Part shown: positions 1-9,080 of the stretch, piece after piece
Numbering within the stretch: the stretch's first letter is position 1
How the letters are laid out: the number at the start of each line of letters is the position of its first letter
Assembly (NCBI RefSeq): GCF_000310245.1
Contig: NC_020505.1
Span: 2,080,001-2,144,000, forward strand
Source of the DNA: Candidatus Sulfuricurvum sp. RIFRC-1
GTDB taxonomy: Bacteria; Campylobacterota; Campylobacteria; Campylobacterales; Sulfurimonadaceae
DNA: 64,000 bases
Direction of reading: 5' to 3'
Notes under the pieces: model-generated
Database searches by the model: none
What the model was told of the DNA's origin: nothing
What the model saw: the letters and a program-made list of their open reading frames with translations, nothing else
Translations under genes and position numbers: made by a program

Positions 1-2076
1 TACGGACGAACCTTTAAAGCCCATTCTCTCGTTGTCAATCAAAATGAACTCTTCTTTTTTCTCAATCGTGTTGTCAAAGGTTTTACCAAAAAACTCACCG
101 CAGAGCTGATCGAACGCTACGGGAATGAAGGTTTGATCGATATTCTCGATAATGATATTGATCGGCTTAATGAGATCAAAGGGATGAATGAAAAACGTCT
201 TGCCAAACTCTCAAACGGATGGAAGCAGTTTCGCTCTATGCGTCTTTTGGGAGAATTTTTGGCCCCATTCGGTGTTACTCCGGCCTTGCTTCGACTCATT
301 TCCGGAGCTTTGAGGGAGGTGAAAGATCCGATCGAAGCGATTAAAAACAACCCTTACGGCCTGATGCGTATTAGCGGAATCGGATTTAAAAAAGCCGATG
401 AAATTGCCCTGAACATGGGGGTCAAACGTGATGATGACCGCCGAATCGGTGCAGCGATGGAATATACCCTCAGCGAATACTGCGACCAAGAGGGGAACAG
501 CTGTATCGATCGGCACGCTTTGTTTGATCGGCTCAATCTGCTCTTGGCACTCGACGTACAGGATCGATATGACGAAGCGCTTGAAGATCGCCTACGAGAG
601 GGGAGCATTACCCTTCTGCCGAGCCTAAAGCTCTCTCCAACCCGAATTTATGAAGCCGAAACACTCTTGATAGAGCAATTTAAACGCCGAGGCAAAAATA
701 CTCGCGAACCTCTCACGGATGATTTGAAAATATTTTGTGAAACCCATTCACTCACACTCGGAGAACAACAATACAAGGCATTGGAACTCATTAATCGTGG
801 AACGGGACTCATTTTCCTCGTCGGTTACGCAGGAACAGGGAAAAGTACGACTGCCAAAGCGCTCCTCGATCTTCTATCAACACGGCATGAACCGAGTCTG
901 ATTATGACCTGCGCACTAAGCGGTATCGCTTCCCAGCGGATACGCGAACGAAGCGGCTATCAAAGTGCCACGATCCAAAGCCTCCTCGTTCGATTTGAAG
1001 CACACGACACCATGCCCTATAAAGTGATCCTGATCGATGAAGCCTCGATGATAAACTCGTTCCTTTTTGCCAGATTAATAGCCAAAATTGAACGTGATGC
1101 GACCGTTATCATCGTGGGCGATGATGCCCAGCTTCCCCCGATCGGTGCGGGAAGTCCACTCAGTGATGCGATTGCTCTGAATCTTGCCCCGACCGTTATG
1201 CTCACCCAAATTTTTCGCCAAAGAGAGGAGCAGGCGATCGCGCTGATTGCCAATGATATTCGCAGAGGAATCATTCCGCAATATCGGGAAAGTTATGAAG
1301 ATTTCACGTTCTTAAACGTTGATATCCCCAACCGCTATGCCCTCAAAAATTCTCTTAGTGCCCATGAGTTTGATGATGTACTCAAAACACACGCCCATAA
1401 TATCCTCGCCGCTATTGCCGATGTAACCCTTCAATATCTCCCGCAGTCGCGTGAAAAACTCCAAGCCAAACAAATCCGCGAATATCTCAGCGCCTTTCAG
1501 GTGATCTCTCCGATGCGGGGAAATACGCTGGGGGTGGATAATCTCAATCTCCTCCTCCAAGAGTATTTCAATCCCAATCCCAAAAAAAAGGTCAAAACCT
1601 TTAAAGGGGAATTTCGGCTCATGGACAAAGTGGTCCATACCAAAAATGAAAACCTCCCATCAACCACCCCCGAAGAGTTCAAAGAGGGGATAGAGGCAAC
1701 CGAACGCCGTATCTTTAACGGCATGTGCGGACTCATCTTTCGACTCGATGATGAGGATGAGATTGCGTATGTCTATTATCCCAATGAAGAGGTGATCGTA
1801 CAATACAAATATGAGCAGATAAGCGATTACCTGAGTCTATCCTATGCCCTGAGCGTCCATAAGGTACAAGGGATGGAATACAATACCGTCGTAATGGTTA
1901 TGAGTTTTTCACATCATATCATGCTTAATACCAAACTTCTCTACACTGCGCTCACACGGGCAAAAGAACAATGTATCGTGATTGGAGAATCGGGAGCCTT
2001 TGAATCGGCATGCCGACGGCTGGAACACACCAAACGCTCTACAGTCATGCAAGAGTTGGAATTGGCCAGAGGATAA
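1..2076 (+). CDS. recD2: RecD2-type DNA helicase, 5' end cut by window
   Basis: ATP-dependent 5'-3' DNA helicase of the RecD2/TraA branch of superfamily 1. The frame is open from base 1, so the start lies outside the window; a TTG at 133 is internal. The visible part begins in the N-terminal domain, followed by helix-hairpin-helix repeats (around 130-420), Walker A GYAGTGKST near 823-849, Walker B VILIDEAS near 1024, and the C-terminal UvrD-like motif ALSVHKVQGMEYN near 1850. RecD2 proteins act without RecB/RecC and are linked to replication-fork and recombination repair; that role is from the family, not from this sequence. It reads in the same direction as the downstream peroxidase but is separated from it by 65 nt that contain a possible promoter. 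Confidence 0.9.
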   Translation, partial: YGRTFKAHSLVVNQNELFFFLNRVVKGFTKKLTAELIERYGNEGLIDILDNDIDRLNEIKGMNEKRLAKLSNGWKQFRSMRLLGEFLAPFGVTPALLRLISGALREVKDPIEAIKNNPYGLMRISGIGFKKADEIALNMGVKRDDDRRIGAAMEYTLSEYCDQEGNSCIDRHALFDRLNLLLALDVQDRYDEALEDRLREGSITLLPSLKLSPTRIYEAETLLIEQFKRRGKNTREPLTDDLKIFCETHSLTLGEQQYKALELINRGTGLIFLVGYAGTGKSTTAKALLDLLSTRHEPSLIMTCALSGIASQRIRERSGYQSATIQSLLVRFEAHDTMPYKVILIDEASMINSFLFARLIAKIERDATVIIVGDDAQLPPIGAGSPLSDAIALNLAPTVMLTQIFRQREEQAIALIANDIRRGIIPQYRESYEDFTFLNVDIPNRYALKNSLSAHEFDDVLKTHAHNILAAIADVTLQYLPQSREKLQAKQIREYLSAFQVISPMRGNTLGVDNLNLLLQEYFNPNPKKKVKTFKGEFRLMDKVVHTKNENLPSTTPEEFKEGIEATERRIFNGMCGLIFRLDDEDEIAYVYYPNEEVIVQYKYEQISDYLSLSYALSVHKVQGMEYNTVVMVMSFSHHIMLNTKLLYTALTRAKEQCIVIGESGAFESACRRLEHTKRSTVMQELELARG

Positions 2077-2141
2077 AAATTTTCCTTTAGCTAATCTGTG
2101 CTAGAATTTTCATTCTAATCCATAAAAGACAAGGATTCACT

Positions 2142-3161
2142 ATGAAATCATTACTAATCTCTGCCCTTCTCGCTTCGAGCATAATGGGTGCTTCACTGAC
2201 TGATGAGGCTAAAAATGCAGGTTTAAAACCGATCCCCGCAAACCAAAAAGCGATTGAAAAGCTCACTTCGAACTCTAAAAATCCTACAACCGCCGCAAAA
2301 GTTGAACTTGGGAAAATGCTCTATTTTGAACCGCGCCTCTCCAAAAGCGGTTTAATCAGCTGTAACACCTGTCACAACCTTGCAACCGGCGGAAGTGACG
2401 GAATGGCTTCAGCGATCGGGCATAAATGGACTTCCAATCCCCATCATTTAAGCTCACCAACCGTTTATAACGCCGTATTTTATAGCCAACAGTTCTGGGA
2501 TGGACGGTCCCCTCACCTCGAAGACCAGGCTCAAGGACCAATCCAAGCAGGACCGGAGATGGCAGCGCCGAAAGAGTTCGTAGAGGGTGTCGTCAACTCT
2601 ATTCCGGCGTATGTCACTGCATTCAAAAAAGCGTACGGTAAAGAGGTCAAAATTGATTTTGCCAAAGTAGCGGACACGATTGCGGTATTCGAGCGTACTC
2701 TTGTTACCCCTTCTCGTTACGATAATTTCCTAAACGGTAAGAAAAATGCGTTGAGCAAAGCGGAGCAAAAAGGGCTTAAAACCTTTATCGACAAAGGGTG
2801 TGCAACGTGTCACAACGATATCGCTTTGGGTGGAACAATGCAGGCATTCGGTGCTGTGGCTCCGTATAAACACATGAACGTCGGAGATTTCAAAGGAGAC
2901 AAAAATGGAATGGTACGTGTACCGACACTCCGTAACGTTACCGAAACTGCTCCCTATTTTCACAACGGTCAAATCGCAACTCTCCCTGAGGCAATCAAAG
3001 AGATGGGTCGTATCCAACTCGGTGTTGATTTAAGCGATAAAGAGACGGAAGAGATCGAAACCTTCTTAAAAGCGCTAGAGGGTAAAAAACCGACCGTTGT
3101 TTATCCGATGTTGCCGGCTTCTACCACTAAAACACCTAAAGTAGATGTCGTTAATAACTGA
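2142..3161 (+). CDS. di-heme cytochrome c peroxidase (CcpA/MauG family)
   Basis: Periplasmic peroxidase that reduces H2O2 to water using electrons from small c-type cytochromes. The 339-aa product starts with a signal peptide (MKSLLISALLASSIMGAS) and has two haem attachment sites, CNTCH near residue 78 and CATCH near residue 222, the spacing usual for bacterial CCP. The ATG is preceded by AAGGA at a good distance, so the start is secure. The length agrees with the family. It is probably monocistronic: a TAGAAT -10-like box lies at 2102-2107 and a palindrome follows the stop. The small cytochrome c at 8679-8972 could be an electron donor, but that is only a guess. Confidence 0.92.
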   Translation: MKSLLISALLASSIMGASLTDEAKNAGLKPIPANQKAIEKLTSNSKNPTTAAKVELGKMLYFEPRLSKSGLISCNTCHNLATGGSDGMASAIGHKWTSNPHHLSSPTVYNAVFYSQQFWDGRSPHLEDQAQGPIQAGPEMAAPKEFVEGVVNSIPAYVTAFKKAYGKEVKIDFAKVADTIAVFERTLVTPSRYDNFLNGKKNALSKAEQKGLKTFIDKGCATCHNDIALGGTMQAFGAVAPYKHMNVGDFKGDKNGMVRVPTLRNVTETAPYFHNGQIATLPEAIKEMGRIQLGVDLSDKETEEIETFLKALEGKKPTVVYPMLPASTTKTPKVDVVNN

Positions 3162-3173
3162 TTCACCACTCTC

Positions 3174-3199
3174 GTCATTCCCGCCTTCGTGGGAGTGAC
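3174..3199. repeat. short palindromic intergenic repeat (GTCATTCCC type)
   Basis: A 26-nt imperfect inverted repeat (GTCATTCCCGCC pairing with GTGGGAGTGAC) lies between the convergent peroxidase and L,D-transpeptidase-like genes. It belongs to the same GTCAT-ended family as the units at 18630-18682, 22755-22780 and 25178-25249. It may also act as a bidirectional transcript end, but neither strand has a clear T-tract. Confidence 0.6.
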
Positions 3200-3200
3200 A

Positions 3201-3881
3201 TCACTCACACGCGATCCCACGAAACTCTTCTCTGTATTTGTCGCACTCACTTTTCACTATTTGTAAAATATGCGGTTTTTTAGCTCCATCCAACCACTCT
3301 AATACTGTTCTCAGAGGAACCTCATCCATTGCCGTACATCCCGATGTAGGAGCTTTATTACTTTTGTTAAGATGGATAAAGATACACGAACCCCGGCCGC
3401 GCTGAGCCGATGCGTTATACCCGATGACTGCACCGTAGCGATAAACACCATCACTCCGGCGCATCACTTCATAACTGGAGGGGAGAGCACTTTTGTCATA
3501 AATACGGAGGATTTTGTTATAGCGCGAATCATTGACGTCATCCACACAGTAGAGATTTTCATCCGCATGCCAATAAGGAAGTTTAAACGTCGTATTGTGG
3601 TCGTACCCGAAAGTCGATGTTATGGGAAATAAACCGGCAGGTGATCTGCCGTCTCCCTCATTCTTGAGCGGTTCTTTGAATGCAACGTATCCTAAACCGC
3701 TTCGACCTAAAGTAACGGGGATTTTATCTCCGATTTTAACCCACATATTTTGCTTTTCATACCTCTGCAAGGAAGCGCTGGTCGCGTTTAGCTCCGGTGT
3801 AAGAACAACTATAAGTTGCTGCGATGCAAAGAGCGCAGAGAGCGCACAGGAAAGGAAGAGGGTAAAAATTATTTTCAACAT
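3201..3881 (-). CDS. L,D-transpeptidase-like (YkuD/COG3786 type) exported protein
   Basis: Probable peptidoglycan-modifying enzyme. The 226-aa protein has an N-terminal signal peptide (LKIIFTLFLSCALSALFAS) and a YkuD-like domain with the conserved His in FIHL followed about 14 residues later by the TSGCTAM motif, whose Cys would be the nucleophile. The classic family signature is S/T-H-G-C; here the residue before Gly-Cys is Ser, as in the COG3786 subgroup. The gene is convergent with the peroxidase and divergent from the acetyltransferase gene. Transpeptidase versus L,D-carboxypeptidase activity cannot be told apart by eye. Confidence 0.75.
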   Translation of the reverse strand: MLKIIFTLFLSCALSALFASQQLIVVLTPELNATSASLQRYEKQNMWVKIGDKIPVTLGRSGLGYVAFKEPLKNEGDGRSPAGLFPITSTFGYDHNTTFKLPYWHADENLYCVDDVNDSRYNKILRIYDKSALPSSYEVMRRSDGVYRYGAVIGYNASAQRGRGSCIFIHLNKSNKAPTSGCTAMDEVPLRTVLEWLDGAKKPHILQIVKSECDKYREEFRGIACE

Positions 3882-3952
3882 ATCATCGTTCTTAGTTTAT
3901 TTTAAAGTTAGGTAGTATAGCATATAGAAAATTTGGCAGAGTGAGGCACTTG

Positions 3953-4576
3953 ATGAGTATTACGGTTCGTAAAGCATCCGAGGCGGATATTGACATCATT
4001 GCTCAAGCATTACTGGAGAGTTCACGGGGAGGGAAGAGAATCGGGTTATTTGATCTGGTGTTCAATACCTCAGACAATGATCTCCTCCTCAAACATCTGA
4101 AAAATCTATCCCTGACTACGACCAAAAGCTATTGCCATTTTTCGAATTTTTTTATCGCTGCTGTCGGAGGGACAACCGTTGGAACAATTTGCGGATATGA
4201 ACCCCGTATTGCAACCCATGAAATCTTTTCCAAAGCACTCGAAGAGATCGGGTTTGATGAAACCTATCACGAACGGATCGCAGCCTATTTGCTGTGTGAG
4301 GGTGAAGTGGACAATAAAACCTTTGTATTGGATTTTATGCTGATTAAACCCGAATTTAAAAGTTTTGACGCTTTTAAAGAACTCATCGGAAAAAGTATGC
4401 TCACTGCACGTCTCAAAGGGTACCGAAAAGTTCAAACCTCCGTCGAGATCGGTTCCGTTGAAACCGAGATGATTTATAAAAAACTCGGGTTTACTGTGAT
4501 CGATGAAAAACGGAGTGAATACTACAAAGAGCAATTCGACCGTGCCGGTATTATGCGGCTTCAAATGATATTGTAA
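3953..4576 (+). CDS. GNAT family N-acetyltransferase
   Basis: Predicted acetyl-CoA-dependent N-acetyltransferase of 207 aa; the substrate is unknown. The N-terminus ITVRKASEADIDIIAQ is the usual first strand and helix of the GNAT fold, and the C-terminal part (VEIGSVETEMIYKKLGFTVIDEKR) matches the fold's end, where 'YKKLGF' is typical. An in-frame GTG exists at 3941, but the ATG at 3953 has a GTGAGG Shine-Dalgarno-like sequence overlapping that GTG, so 3953 is preferred. It is transcribed away from the L,D-transpeptidase gene. The 76 nt downstream lead into the antiporter gene. Confidence 0.75.
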   Translation: MSITVRKASEADIDIIAQALLESSRGGKRIGLFDLVFNTSDNDLLLKHLKNLSLTTTKSYCHFSNFFIAAVGGTTVGTICGYEPRIATHEIFSKALEEIGFDETYHERIAAYLLCEGEVDNKTFVLDFMLIKPEFKSFDAFKELIGKSMLTARLKGYRKVQTSVEIGSVETEMIYKKLGFTVIDEKRSEYYKEQFDRAGIMRLQMIL

Positions 4577-4652
4577 CCGCTAATAGTCTTGGGCATACCG
4601 CCGATAGAGTAGCCGTCGGGATGTATTCCGATGGCGTTTAAAAGGATTTAAA

Positions 4653-6026
4653 ATAGAATATGGAATTTTAGGGTTACTCCCTCCGCTTATTGCCATCTTC
4701 CTTGCTTTTTTTAGCCGTTCTGTATTTATCGCATTGGCTATGGCCGTGATCGTAGGTGAAGTTATTATTGCTGATTTTCACCCTCTCAATGCTGTTTTTC
4801 TGACATTAGAGCGTTTTGGTGCCCTGCTCAGTGAAGGGTGGGTTCTTAAAACCCTCGCTTTTGCGATCATGGTCGGTTCCGTTATGGCTCTCATCGAGCG
4901 TAGCGGCGGAGTCAACGGGCTGGTCCATGAACTGAGTGTAAAGCGTTCATGGGTCAAAAGCAAACGGGGCGCTCTGATGCCGAGCTTTATTGCCGGTATC
5001 GTCGTTTTTATCGAATCTTCTATCACTTCACTTGTCGCCGGAGCCATCGGCCGGCCCTTTTGCGACCGTCACGGTATTTCACGTGCCAAACTGGCATTCG
5101 TTTGCGATTCTACCTCCGCACCGGTGTGTTCACTCATCCCCCTGAACGGATGGGGAGCACTGCTGCTCGGTCTTATCGGGGGGCAAATTACAGCAGGCCT
5201 GATCGCGGGTGAAAGCGCTACTTGGCTGGTTCAATCGATCGCTTTTAATTTTTATGCGTTCATGGCACTTATTGTTACGTTTATCGCAATATGGTATGAG
5301 ATCGATATAGGTCCTATGCGTCATGCCGCTATTATCCCTCCAGAGATCGAATGCGAGGATGCCAAAGGAGACCTCGGCCTCTTTTTATGGCCGATGGTAT
5401 GGATGATAGGAGGGGTAATCGTTCTCATGCTCATTACCGGAGGGGGAGATATATTTAAAGGCTCAGGCTCTACCTCTATTTTTTATACCCTGCTCATAAC
5501 CTTAGCTTTGATGTGGGGGTATTATCGATTTAAAAATGCGCTTACTACCACGGAATTTTTCGCTTCTGCCATGGCTGGAGCACGCACCATGACCCCGATC
5601 GCCATGATTCTCCTTTTTGCTTTTGCCATCGGAGGAGTCAGCTCCGATATGGAGGTAGGACAATACCTCGCCTCTTTTATCGGTGATTATCTCCCCTCGG
5701 CCTATCTAGCCGGAGCAATATTTGTTTTAGCGGCGATTATTGCGTTTGCGACGGGGACGAGCTGGGGAACCTTTAGTATTATGCTCCCGATCGCGGTTCC
5801 CTTGGCAGTTGGACTTGATGCACCGGTTGCCCTTGCTATGGGAGCGGTAATATCGGGAGGGGTATTCGGCGATCACTGCTCTCCTATCTCAGATACGACG
5901 ATCATCTCGGCGATGGCAAGCGGATGCAGTGTTCAGGAACATACCCGCACCCAACTCCCCTATGCGCTTATTGCTGCCGTATTTTCATTGATCTTATTTA
6001 TCGGTTTCGGGATTTTCCTCTCATGA
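4653..6026 (+). CDS. NhaC-type Na+/H+ antiporter family protein, probable ATA start
   Basis: Polytopic inner-membrane transporter with about eleven hydrophobic segments, of the NhaC/YuiF-like antiporter group. It has conserved stretches such as SFIAGIVVFIESSI and ATGTSWGTFSIMLPI, and the family-type GVFGDHCSPISDTTI near the C-terminus. Clearly coding hydrophobic sequence (YGILGLLPPLIAIFLAFFS) lies upstream of the first conventional start (TTG 4734), and the frame stays open to 4608. The only well-placed ribosome binding site, AGGA at 4643-4646, sits six bases before an ATA codon at 4653. No ATG, GTG or TTG occurs in frame between 4608 and 4734. The stop overlaps the next start (ATGA), so it is coupled to the two-component genes. 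Confidence 0.8.
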   Translation: MEYGILGLLPPLIAIFLAFFSRSVFIALAMAVIVGEVIIADFHPLNAVFLTLERFGALLSEGWVLKTLAFAIMVGSVMALIERSGGVNGLVHELSVKRSWVKSKRGALMPSFIAGIVVFIESSITSLVAGAIGRPFCDRHGISRAKLAFVCDSTSAPVCSLIPLNGWGALLLGLIGGQITAGLIAGESATWLVQSIAFNFYAFMALIVTFIAIWYEIDIGPMRHAAIIPPEIECEDAKGDLGLFLWPMVWMIGGVIVLMLITGGGDIFKGSGSTSIFYTLLITLALMWGYYRFKNALTTTEFFASAMAGARTMTPIAMILLFAFAIGGVSSDMEVGQYLASFIGDYLPSAYLAGAIFVLAAIIAFATGTSWGTFSIMLPIAVPLAVGLDAPVALAMGAVISGGVFGDHCSPISDTTIISAMASGCSVQEHTRTQLPYALIAAVFSLILFIGFGIFLS

Positions 6027-6691
6027 TTAAAGCTTCTCTTCTCCTCCTCGAAGACGATCCGAATCTCTCTGAAGGTGTCAGCGAATACCTCGAAGAGCAA
6101 GGGTTCAGCGTCCAATGTGCTTATGATGCCTCTTCCGCCGAAGATCTCCTTTATGAGCAGAAATTTGATCTATTACTCCTCGATGTCAATGTCCCCGGAG
6201 GGGATGGGTTCTCTCTCCTTAAAGCAAGTCGTAAAGAGGGGAACTCCACTCCCGCTATTTTTATCACCTCTCGCAATGCGATGAGTGACGTCGAAGAGGG
6301 GTTCGAGAGCGGCGGGGATGATTATATCCGTAAACCTTTCGCCCTCAAAGAGCTGCTGCTGCGGATTCAAACGATCTTAAAGCGCAATTTCTACCATAAT
6401 CCTACCGATGCCCTCTCATTATCGGATGGTATTACCTACGACATCGACAACCAACTATTGAGCATCAACGGAGAAATTCAAAATCTCCATCTCAAAGAAC
6501 ACAAACTGCTCAAACTCTTTATTCAGCACCGCAACGAGCTTCTCACCCATGAAATGATCATGGAACATCTGTGGGATTATGATGAGACTCCGAGTGACGG
6601 AAGCCTCCGTACCTACATCAAGACGCTGCGTAAACTTCTCGGAAAGGATTCCATTGTCAGCCACAAGCGCCTCGGGTATCAATTTCGCTAA
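6023..6691 (+). CDS. OmpR/PhoB-family response regulator
   Basis: 222-aa DNA-binding response regulator. The receiver domain (residues 1-115) has the acidic pair in LLEDD, phospho-acceptor Asp in LLLDVNVPGGDG, Thr/Ser in FITSR and Lys in IRKPF. The C-terminal winged helix (about 130-222) contains the typical LKEHKLLKLF, TYIKTLRKLLG and RLGYQFR stretches. I chose the ATG at 6023 because it overlaps the antiporter stop by four bases and gives the standard N-terminus; the longer frame from 5924 runs inside the antiporter gene. It pairs with the kinase that follows and probably controls this same operon. Confidence 0.9.
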   Translation: MIKASLLLLEDDPNLSEGVSEYLEEQGFSVQCAYDASSAEDLLYEQKFDLLLLDVNVPGGDGFSLLKASRKEGNSTPAIFITSRNAMSDVEEGFESGGDDYIRKPFALKELLLRIQTILKRNFYHNPTDALSLSDGITYDIDNQLLSINGEIQNLHLKEHKLLKLFIQHRNELLTHEMIMEHLWDYDETPSDGSLRTYIKTLRKLLGKDSIVSHKRLGYQFR

Positions 6692-7847
6692 ATACCGTAC
6701 CCTTAGGAGTTTTTTAGCCCTCTATGGAGTAATGAGTACCCTTATCTTGGCATTGATGGCAATACTGCATTATGAATCGATGAAAGCTCAGATGCTCTCG
6801 TCCCACCGTCTTGCGATGCAATTGGAGAGTGAGGGGTACGTTCCACGATTAAAAACATGGCTTGAAAGCGGCCATGATCTCAAAACGTTTCCGACCGACC
6901 TCGCCTATAAAACCGCCCTCTACGGATATGACAAAGACCTTCTTGTCGGAAATTTGCACCAAAAACATTATGATTTCAGTGAAAATATCGCCCTTCACAA
7001 AGGGTATATTCATCTCATCATCGCCCTATCCCCTTACGGTTTAGGAGAATACTATCTGGTGTTTGAAACCCGTGATGATGAACTGTGGCGACATCAGGCC
7101 CTCGTTAATTCACTGCTCTTCGGCTCGATCTTATTTTTGATCCTCGGAGTTATCGGGTTTAGTCTCTCACGGATGTTTTTACGCCCCATGAATGAAGCGA
7201 TTGCTCTGCTCGATGATTTTATCAAAGACACCACCCATGAGCTCAATACCCCCGTCAGTGCAATCCTCACGAATATCGAAGCGCTTCAAGATTCCGAACT
7301 ACCGCTATCGGCGGCAAAAAAGCTGAAACGGATTGAAATCGCCTCCCGAACGATCTCAACGTTGTATGATGATCTCACCTACCTCATCCTCAACCACGAT
7401 TTGGCCGTTGAGAATACAACACTCGATCTTTCTCACCTCTTGCATGAACGAATCGAATATTTCCGTCATCGAATCGAACAAAAAAAGATTGCCCTCACCC
7501 TCCGAATCGATCCATCAATCACCCTTTTCATCGATACCACCAAAGCAACCCGCCTCATCGATAATCTCCTCTCCAATGCGATCAAATACAACAAAATGGA
7601 GGGACATATCGCCATTCATCTCATGCACGGCAGCTTGTGCATCGAAGATAACGGAATCGGAATCCCCTCAGAGATGATCGATCGTGTATTTGAACGCTAT
7701 ACACGGGCGGATAAAAGTGTCGGAGGATTTGGAATCGGGCTGAATATCGTGGCGATGATCGCGAATGAGTATAATTTGAACATTGCGATTGAATCGGAAG
7801 AGAAAATAGGGACGAAGATTTGCGTCGAATGGAAAGATAACCATTGA
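6654..7847 (+). CDS. membrane sensor histidine kinase
   Basis: 397-aa sensor kinase. The first transmembrane segment (FLALYGVMSTLILALMAIL) is followed by a periplasmic stretch of about 110 residues and a second segment (LLFGSILFLILGVIGFSLS). The phospho-acceptor His lies in DTTHELNTPVSA, then come the N box (LLSNAIKYNK) and G boxes (EDNGIGIP, GFGIGLN). There is no clear HAMP domain: the H box follows the second membrane helix after a short linker. The TTG at 6654, with AAGGA five bases upstream and inside the regulator's 3' end, is the best start; the ATG at 6732 would cut the first membrane helix. Partner of the upstream regulator. Confidence 0.88.
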   Translation: MSATSASGINFAKYRTLRSFLALYGVMSTLILALMAILHYESMKAQMLSSHRLAMQLESEGYVPRLKTWLESGHDLKTFPTDLAYKTALYGYDKDLLVGNLHQKHYDFSENIALHKGYIHLIIALSPYGLGEYYLVFETRDDELWRHQALVNSLLFGSILFLILGVIGFSLSRMFLRPMNEAIALLDDFIKDTTHELNTPVSAILTNIEALQDSELPLSAAKKLKRIEIASRTISTLYDDLTYLILNHDLAVENTTLDLSHLLHERIEYFRHRIEQKKIALTLRIDPSITLFIDTTKATRLIDNLLSNAIKYNKMEGHIAIHLMHGSLCIEDNGIGIPSEMIDRVFERYTRADKSVGGFGIGLNIVAMIANEYNLNIAIESEEKIGTKICVEWKDNH

Positions 7848-8671
7848 TGATCATGATAAATTTTATTAAAAAATTGGTATTTTCAGTATTGGTATTCACC
7901 GCTATCGTACCTACCCTCAAAGGTGCGGATTGGATGCTTACATACGGTATACATGATTTTATCGTCACTCAACAAAACTCCCATAGTTTTGGTGTCGATA
8001 TGGGTATAGGTATCGCCGGCGAAGCCATAAGCGAGTCAGGAGTTCTCCTAAAGGGTGATTTTACTGTTTTCTTTGTGCATGATAGAGACAAAATAGATCC
8101 CGATTATGAACCTATTTGGTATAAAACGAATATTCAAATCAAAAGGGAGCTTTATCCGCTAACCACCAACATCGGGACAGACTGGCTGATCAGCTTTGAT
8201 GGAAAATTAAATACACTCAGCGGCGTTGAAAAACAGTCCAAACTCTTTGCCGGTATTGGAACAGACTACACCACATCTGCCATGATGTTTGAGCTAAAAA
8301 TCTTAGCGGGGTATTACTTTTTAGAAATTGATGACGATGTGCCTAGCGTATTCGGTTATGATCCAGATGATTTTCAGCATGAAACAGCTGCCTACACGTT
8401 TATAGCGGATAGCGAAGTCAAACTAAATAGAAAAATGAAGGCTTATACTCGAATCCAACAATGGAGAGATACGAATCAATGGCTCGAAAATCAGTATGAG
8501 CTGATTTTGAGCTATGATTCAGCCCAATGGCTTAAAGGGAGCGGGCTCAATATAAGCGCCGAACATACCCGCTACAATCTCAATCCCTATCAAAAAGTGG
8601 GTTTCCCCCCTATTCTACCGTGGAATAAAGATACCCTCGTCCGTGTGTATATAACGATTCCGTTGAGATAG
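7847..8671 (+). CDS. exported protein, probable small outer-membrane beta-barrel
   Basis: 274-aa protein of unknown function. The N-terminus is a signal peptide (FIKKLVFSVLVFTAIVPTLKGA). The rest is rich in alternating hydrophobic/polar strands with aromatic residues, ends in a strand-like VRVYITIPLR, and lacks other membrane helices, as expected of an outer-membrane beta-barrel; the barrel is inferred. The start (ATG 7847, alternative ATG 7853) overlaps the kinase stop as TGATG, so it is translated as the fourth gene of the antiporter/two-component set. It could be a porin or a sensor accessory. I do not recognise the family. Confidence 0.6.
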   Translation: MIMINFIKKLVFSVLVFTAIVPTLKGADWMLTYGIHDFIVTQQNSHSFGVDMGIGIAGEAISESGVLLKGDFTVFFVHDRDKIDPDYEPIWYKTNIQIKRELYPLTTNIGTDWLISFDGKLNTLSGVEKQSKLFAGIGTDYTTSAMMFELKILAGYYFLEIDDDVPSVFGYDPDDFQHETAAYTFIADSEVKLNRKMKAYTRIQQWRDTNQWLENQYELILSYDSAQWLKGSGLNISAEHTRYNLNPYQKVGFPPILPWNKDTLVRVYITIPLR

Positions 8672-8678
8672 CTGTCTC

Positions 8679-8972
8679 TTATTTCAACCCTGCGACATAA
8701 TCAGCAAGCACTTTCATATCACCATCGCTCAACGTTGCGGTTTGCCCTTTCATCAACGCGCCCATACCTTTGGTATTGCGGGTTCCGGCTTTGTACCCTT
8801 TAAGAGCATCAAACGTTTTGGCTGAACTCCATCCCGCTATCACTTCGGATTTGCCCAAAGCCGCTTTTTCACCTTTGAGACCGTGACAAGCTGCACATTT
8901 TTGAAACAAAGCACCGCCATCCGCAGCGCTCAACATAGCAGTCAAACCTAAGATTGCAATTAACGTTTTCAT
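8679..8972 (-). CDS. small periplasmic class I cytochrome c
   Basis: 97-aa monohaem cytochrome c of the c553 type. It has a signal peptide (MKTLIAILGLTAMLSAADG), one haem-binding CAACH near residue 31, and a downstream Met-containing stretch (GMGALMKG) that would give the axial ligand. Such proteins shuttle electrons in the periplasm to terminal oxidases or peroxidases; the partner is not shown here. It is convergent with the operon that ends at 8671, only seven bases away. Confidence 0.9.
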   Translation of the reverse strand: MKTLIAILGLTAMLSAADGGALFQKCAACHGLKGEKAALGKSEVIAGWSSAKTFDALKGYKAGTRNTKGMGALMKGQTATLSDGDMKVLADYVAGLK

Positions 8973-9000
8973 AATAAATCCTTTTTATTTACTAATCCCA

Positions 9001-9066
9001 TTCGCCCTGAGCCAGTCGAAGGGTGATTTTTTAAACGTTCATGGTTCGACACGCTCACCACGAACG
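9001..9066. repeat. two dispersed intergenic palindromic repeat units
   Basis: Two adjacent repeat units lie between two minus-strand genes. The first, 9001-9026, contains TTCGCCCTGAG and TCGAAGGG. The second, 9036-9066, runs from CGTTCATGGTTCGACA to CACCACGAACG, an imperfect palindrome ending CGTTC/GAACG. A second copy of the latter is at 25142-25172 with four or fewer differences. These look like REP-type intergenic elements. Confidence 0.7.
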
Positions 9067-9080
9067 AAGAGACTATTGAC

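Noticed and set aside
4734-6026. Antiporter start at TTG 4734
   Set aside because: No ribosome binding site, and it would delete the first part of the N-terminal membrane region, whose coding character is clear upstream.
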